DNA of 9,930 nucleotides from an uncultured Anaerotruncus sp. (GTDB lineage: Bacteria > Bacillota > Clostridia > Oscillospirales > Ruminococcaceae), in NCBI GenBank assembly GCA_910586875.1, contig CAJUJI010000110.1:1-9930 (forward strand), in the 5' to 3' direction. Both the position numbers and the translations under genes were made by a program. Numbering within the stretch: the first letter of the stretch is position 1; the number at the start of each line of letters is the position of its first letter. The notes beneath the pieces were generated by a model that was not told the origin of the DNA, searched no databases, and saw nothing but the letters and a program-made list of their open reading frames with translations. Positions 6,430-9,930 of the stretch are shown in pieces.

Positions 6430-6545
6430 GTTGTTTGAGGGTGGTAGGATGCAAATATATCACAGCTAGCATCGGCAAAAATGGCTCTGTTTTACATAAT
6501 TAACGGGATTTTTGGCGAAAATTAAGCATTTAATGCAAAAAGCAG

Positions 6546-6574
6546 TTGCAACATTTTCTTTAATATGGTATAGT
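6546..6574 (+). promoter_or_regulatory. Probable promoter of the carboxylesterase gene
   Basis: TTGCAA (6546-6551), a 17-nt spacer and TATAGT (6569-6574). The start point near 6581 gives a leader of about 110 nt. The leader holds a 7-bp dyad, GCACAAA (6615-6621) with TTTGTGC (6637-6643), of unknown meaning. The rest of the 6430-6692 interval shows no gene I can support. Confidence 0.6.
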
Positions 6575-6692
6575 TGTATAAAGAACGTTTATTTAAGTTT
6601 GCGGCTATTCAGGCGCACAAAGCTTCCCTTGACCGTTTTGTGCTGATCGTGCCAGAAAATGAAAAATTCATCATAGAAAAGAGTGAGCCTTT

Positions 6693-8327
6693 ATGCAGAT
6701 GCAAACAGCAAGCAATCATCTCCTGATCCAAACTCAGTTTGGACAATTGAGGGGCGTTACCGAACAGGATGCCCTTTGCTGGCTTGGGATTCCTTATGCC
6801 GCCCCTCCGGTCGGCGCGCTGCGCTGGCATTCACCACAGGACCCTGCCTCATGGGAGGGGGTGCGAGATGCTGACCAGTACGGTCCTGTATCTGTCCAGC
6901 TTTGTGATGGACAGGTAATCGGCAGCGAGGATTGCCTTTATCTGAATGTGTTCCGGCCGCTGCACGAGGGAAAGAACCTTCCGGTTTTTTTCTTTATCCA
7001 TGGCGGTAATAACCAAACCGATTCTGGACAACTGATGAATGGTCCATTGATGGCAAAAGCGCTGGATGCTGTGGTTGTTACAATCAATCTGCGGCTGAAT
7101 GCGCTGGGCTGGCTGAACATCCCCGCAATTAAAACAGGGGATCCGCTGGAGGACTCCGGCAACTTTGGCCTGCTGGATATCCGCAAAGCGCTGGATTGGG
7201 TACAACATAACATCGCAGCGTTCGGAGGAGATGCTGAAAATATTACCGTTTGCGGCTATTCCTCTGGTGCACGTGACCTTTTGTGCATGTTGATATCGCC
7301 GCTTTTCCGCAATTGTTTTTGCCGTGCGATCACCTTCAGCGGTGGCTTCACCGTTACCGAGCCAAAACGGGGCGCGGAAATCTCTACGCGGGCATTGGCC
7401 GCGTTGGTGCTCCAGGATGGAAAAGCAGAGGATGAAGCCGCTGCCATCGCCTGGCTGAACAGCGCCACAGATGAGGTGCGCGATTATCTAATGGCACTGC
7501 CTGCCCAGCGGTTCGGGAATTTGATGTCCGGCGCTGCAATTCGCATGTCGGTGTTCCCGCATCTGTTTGCGGATGGTGTAACCATCCCTGCCGACGGTTT
7601 TGCTGCGCTTGCCCGCGGTGAGGTGACACAGGTGCCTATGCTGGTGCTGAGCGGTGGCGGAGAGTTCACCCTTCCCGCCAACAATGACCCGCTGTTTAAA
7701 GACGCCGATTTTACCGACCCAGAGGTAATAGAGGAATATCACTTTACCACACATTACGGCAACATACTATTTGGTTATGTGAATGCCGAACAAACGGCAG
7801 AAGCATTCACCGCCCTGCCAGGTCAGCCGCCAGTTTATGCTGCACGCTGCCTTTGGGGGATGAACCCCGCGATCACCGGTACAATAGGCTCGCTGCGGAT
7901 GGGCGGTACCCATGGACTGGATCTATTCATTATGATGGGGTGTGAACGAGAGATCTATGCGGTTACGGAGGAAGTGTTCACCGAACGTAACCGTCCGGGT
8001 CGGGATGCGCTAGCGGATACCTACCGCAAGGCGCTGTACCATTTCATCCGCACAGGAAATCCGAACGGGGAAGGGGTGCCCGACTGGAAGCCTTGGGACA
8101 ACGCTGAGGGCGGTGCAAAAATTCTTTGTTTGGATGCAGACGAAGAAAAGGTAAAAGGCAGAATGAGCAATTTCGGCACCAAGGAAAAGCTGGTGTTTGA
8201 TGAGCTTGCCGCAGATGAGAGCATTTCTTTTGACCGGCGTGATATTCTTGTGCGCCAGGTGCTCAATGGCCGGTTTTTCAGCGCTGGATTGGATGCGTTC
8301 TGGGAAGCTTATACAGCGAATCTGTGA
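6693..8327 (+). CDS. Type-B carboxylesterase (alpha/beta hydrolase)
   Basis: The 544-residue protein has the standard length and order of the carboxylesterase type-B family: GIPYAAPPVGALRW (about 32-45), the EDCLYLNV signature (79-86), the oxyanion-hole segment HGGNNQTDSG (103-112), and FGGDAENITVCGYSSG (about 177-192), which fits the family serine signature. The likely catalytic triad is S190, E324 (in SGGGEFT) and H407 (in GGTHGLDL). It should hydrolyse carboxylic esters; the natural substrate is unknown. There is no signal peptide, so it is cytoplasmic, like the PnbA-type bacterial enzymes. Two deviations stand out: GYSSG replaces the usual GESAG, and the oxyanion loop reads GGN rather than GGG. 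The start has only a weak GAGTGAG site; ATG 6699 is an alternative two codons in. It appears monocistronic. Confidence 0.93.
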   Translation: MQMQTASNHLLIQTQFGQLRGVTEQDALCWLGIPYAAPPVGALRWHSPQDPASWEGVRDADQYGPVSVQLCDGQVIGSEDCLYLNVFRPLHEGKNLPVFFFIHGGNNQTDSGQLMNGPLMAKALDAVVVTINLRLNALGWLNIPAIKTGDPLEDSGNFGLLDIRKALDWVQHNIAAFGGDAENITVCGYSSGARDLLCMLISPLFRNCFCRAITFSGGFTVTEPKRGAEISTRALAALVLQDGKAEDEAAAIAWLNSATDEVRDYLMALPAQRFGNLMSGAAIRMSVFPHLFADGVTIPADGFAALARGEVTQVPMLVLSGGGEFTLPANNDPLFKDADFTDPEVIEEYHFTTHYGNILFGYVNAEQTAEAFTALPGQPPVYAARCLWGMNPAITGTIGSLRMGGTHGLDLFIMMGCEREIYAVTEEVFTERNRPGRDALADTYRKALYHFIRTGNPNGEGVPDWKPWDNAEGGAKILCLDADEEKVKGRMSNFGTKEKLVFDELAADESISFDRRDILVRQVLNGRFFSAGLDAFWEAYTANL

Positions 8328-8358
8328 ACACGAAGCTTTCTTGTAAAAGAAAATGACA

Positions 8359-8394
8359 TTTGTGCCCTACCGCCTTGGTGCGGTAGGGCACAAA
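8359..8394. other. Strong hairpin after the esterase gene, without a T-tract
   Basis: A perfect 15-bp inverted repeat (8359-8373 with 8380-8394; core TGTGCCCTACCGC) encloses a CTTGGT loop. It lies 31 nt after the esterase stop. The + strand sequence that follows (ACATAG) has no T-run; the - strand has only interrupted T's. It may protect the esterase mRNA 3' end or act as a non-canonical terminator. Confidence 0.75.
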
Positions 8395-8470
8395 ACATAG
8401 TTGGGGGTTGCTGTACACATCCCTGTTGAAAATCCACGAAAAATTGTGTGAAAATCGTAGTTTTTCCCGC

Positions 8471-8499
8471 TTGTAATTCCTCCTAAAAAAGCGTATAAT
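8471..8499 (+). promoter_or_regulatory. Promoter of the larA-family gene
   Basis: TTGTAA (8471-8476), a 17-nt spacer and a perfect TATAAT (8494-8499). The start point near 8506 places the 26-bp palindrome at about +12 to +37 and leaves a leader of about 75 nt. Confidence 0.75.
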
Positions 8500-8516
8500 G
8501 ATTTACTGGACGACAG

Positions 8517-8542
8517 CCTGAAAATTGTATACAATTTTCAGG
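8517..8542. promoter_or_regulatory. 26-bp perfect palindrome, GntR-type operator candidate
   Basis: The half site CCTGAAAATTGTA is followed directly by its exact complement. The centre, TTGTATACAA, matches the core of the B. subtilis gluconate GntR operator as I recall it. The position just downstream of the predicted start point suits a repressor that blocks transcription. In RNA it would fold into a hairpin ending 20 nt before the ribosome binding site. The regulator is not in the window. Confidence 0.8.
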
Positions 8543-8579
8543 ATATTTGATAGAGCAGCAAGAGGAGGAGGTTACAACC

Positions 8580-9851
8580 ATGAAAATTCAAATCCCCTAT
8601 GGACATCATGCGTTGGAGGTTGAACTAGACACCAGCAAAAGCTGTGAGGTGCTGCACTCGCGCACCGCAGAGCTGACCAGCACACAGTCCGGTAGCGAGC
8701 TGGTGCGTGCGGCGATGGCCAATCCAATTGGTAGCGCACCGCTGCATGAGCTGGCGAAAGGTAAGAAAAAAGCGGTTGTCATCATCAGCGACCACACCCG
8801 TCCGGTGCCCAGCAAGGAAATTTTGCCGGCGATGCTGGCGGAGCTGCGCCAGGGCAACCCCGAAATAGATGTCACACTGTTGGTGGCCACCGGCTGCCAC
8901 CGCCTGACCACCACCAAAGAGATTGAGGAAAAGGTGGGGGCTGAAATTGCTGCGCGTGAGAAGATTGTTGTTCATGACTGCACGCAAAACAACCAGGATT
9001 TGGGCGTGCTGCCGTCAGGGGCGCATCTGGTGATCGACCGGTTGGCACTGGAAGCGGATTTGCTGGTTGCGGAAGGCTTCATTGAGCCGCACTTTTTTGC
9101 GGGCTTCTCCGGCGGGCGCAAGAGCATCCTGCCAGGCATCTGCGACCGCGCGACCGTTTTAGGCAACCATTGCAGCGCGTTTGTAGGCGATCCACATGCG
9201 CGCACAGGCATCTTAAAGGATAACCCCATCCATCGGGATATGCTGGCTGCGGTCCGGATGGCAAAGCTGCAATATATTGTCAATGTGATTCTTGACCCAG
9301 CGCACAAGACGGTGGCTGCTTTCGCGGGTGACCCTGTGGAGGCGCATCTTGCAGGCTGTGAAACACTGCTGCAATATTGCCGCGTGGCGCCGCAGCGCAA
9401 GGGAGATATTATTTTGACCTCCAATGGCGGTGAACCGCTTGACCAGAATATCTACCAGGCAGTAAAGGGGATGACCGCCGGTGAAGCCTGTGCAAACCCT
9501 GGTGCGGTGATTATTTTGTGTGCACGCTGTGCAGACGGTACCGGTAGCGATGACTTTTACCAGGCGGTGCGCGACTGCAAGGACGCAGCCACACTGCTGG
9601 CAGAAATTGAAAAAATCCCGATGGAAAGCACGACGCCGGATCAGTGGCAGTACCAGGTATTGGCGCGGGTGCTCGTGAATCATCGGGTGATTATGGTCAC
9701 CGAACCGGCGCTGGAACAAACGGTGCGCGAGATGAAAATGGACTTTGCCGCCAGCATTCCGCAGGCATTGGAGCTGGCATATGCCGACCGCGGCCCGGAT
9801 GCGCATTTGGTAGTAATCCCAGATGGCGTGTCGGTTATTGTAGACCAATAA
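8580..9851 (+). CDS. larA: Nickel-dependent lactate racemase family protein (LarA)
   Basis: The 423-residue product matches LarA in length and motifs. LarA uses a nickel-pincer nucleotide covalently bound to a lysine to interconvert D- and L-lactate by hydride transfer. Visible residues, with their L. plantarum counterparts as I recall them: DHTRPVP (71-77; D72/R75), H107 in ATGCHR (H108), H171 in EPHFFAGFSGGRKS (H174), the cofactor lysine K181 (K184), the nickel ligand H197 in LGNHCSAF (H200), Q289 and K296 in EPLDQNIYQAVKG, and W356. All active-site positions are kept, so it should be a working enzyme. Relatives act on other 2-hydroxy acids, so lactate is likely but not proven. The ATG at 8580 follows AGGAGGAGGT spaced 7 nt; the open frame back to a TTG at 8547 is leader. 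The cofactor genes larB, larC and larE are not in the window. Confidence 0.93.
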   Translation: MKIQIPYGHHALEVELDTSKSCEVLHSRTAELTSTQSGSELVRAAMANPIGSAPLHELAKGKKKAVVIISDHTRPVPSKEILPAMLAELRQGNPEIDVTLLVATGCHRLTTTKEIEEKVGAEIAAREKIVVHDCTQNNQDLGVLPSGAHLVIDRLALEADLLVAEGFIEPHFFAGFSGGRKSILPGICDRATVLGNHCSAFVGDPHARTGILKDNPIHRDMLAAVRMAKLQYIVNVILDPAHKTVAAFAGDPVEAHLAGCETLLQYCRVAPQRKGDIILTSNGGEPLDQNIYQAVKGMTAGEACANPGAVIILCARCADGTGSDDFYQAVRDCKDAATLLAEIEKIPMESTTPDQWQYQVLARVLVNHRVIMVTEPALEQTVREMKMDFAASIPQALELAYADRGPDAHLVVIPDGVSVIVDQ

Positions 9852-9930
9852 CCCCAAAAAATCTAGGCAATCCCTCTAAAAGATCGCGCAGAAATTTGAT
9901 CAATCTACCAACAAATTGCTCTTTTTGTAC

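Noticed and set aside
6659..6676. Five-codon leader peptide (MKNSS) before the esterase
   Set aside because: No ribosome binding site and no attenuator structure accompany it.
8547..8579. TTG start extending LarA by 11 residues
   Set aside because: It lies just after the operator palindrome, lacks a binding site, and its codons include the AGGAGGAGGT that serves ATG 8580.
9213..9857. 214-codon frame on the - strand
   Set aside because: It is antisense to larA, whose active-site motifs are intact on the + strand.
9852..9930. Terminator after larA
   Set aside because: Only short, weak pairings are present; the transcript may continue beyond the window.

Overview
The window looks like chromosomal DNA from a spore-forming member of the Clostridia (Firmicutes). 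The spore-forming label rests on a clear spoIIID gene. The rest fits: strong purine-rich ribosome binding sites, T-tract terminators, a BlaI/M56 regulator pair, a two-gene LysO exporter and a nickel-dependent lactate racemase homologue. Moderate GC suggests an Oscillospiraceae/Ruminococcaceae-type gut anaerobe, but that is a guess. I see no phage, insertion sequence, CRISPR array, tRNA or rRNA.

Layout. 1-138: two tandem copies of a hairpin-forming repeat, then the leader of the first gene. 139-1013 (+): two overlapping genes that together make a LysO-type lysine exporter, ending in a bidirectional terminator. 1063-1323 (-): spoIIID, starting with TTG and preceded by a sigma-E-like -10 box. 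1449-4002 (-): a terminator, a 696-residue M56 (BlaR1/MecR1-type) membrane metalloprotease and its BlaI-type repressor. The protease and repressor genes overlap by 4 bp and lie behind a promoter carrying two near-identical operator-like boxes. 4074-4955 (-): an EamA/DMT transporter whose stop codon lies inside the -35 box of the blaI promoter. 5246-6376 (+): a secreted acidic protein of unknown function with its own promoter and terminator. 6693-8327 (+): a type-B carboxylesterase. 8580-9851 (+): a LarA-family racemase behind a strong promoter and a perfect 26-bp palindrome that resembles a GntR-family operator.

How the genes work together. Three units have internal logic. The LysO halves are translationally coupled and should form one transporter. 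BlaI and the M56 protease should form a sense-cleave-derepress circuit, but the sensor's outer domain is not a penicillin-binding domain; it has about three 30-residue helical repeats and a Trp-Asp tail, so the signal is probably not a beta-lactam. larA is probably controlled by a GntR-type repressor encoded elsewhere. The other genes appear to be independent transcription units. I find no convincing multi-gene novel system; the most unusual items are the M56 sensor, the operator arrangements and the orphan secreted protein.
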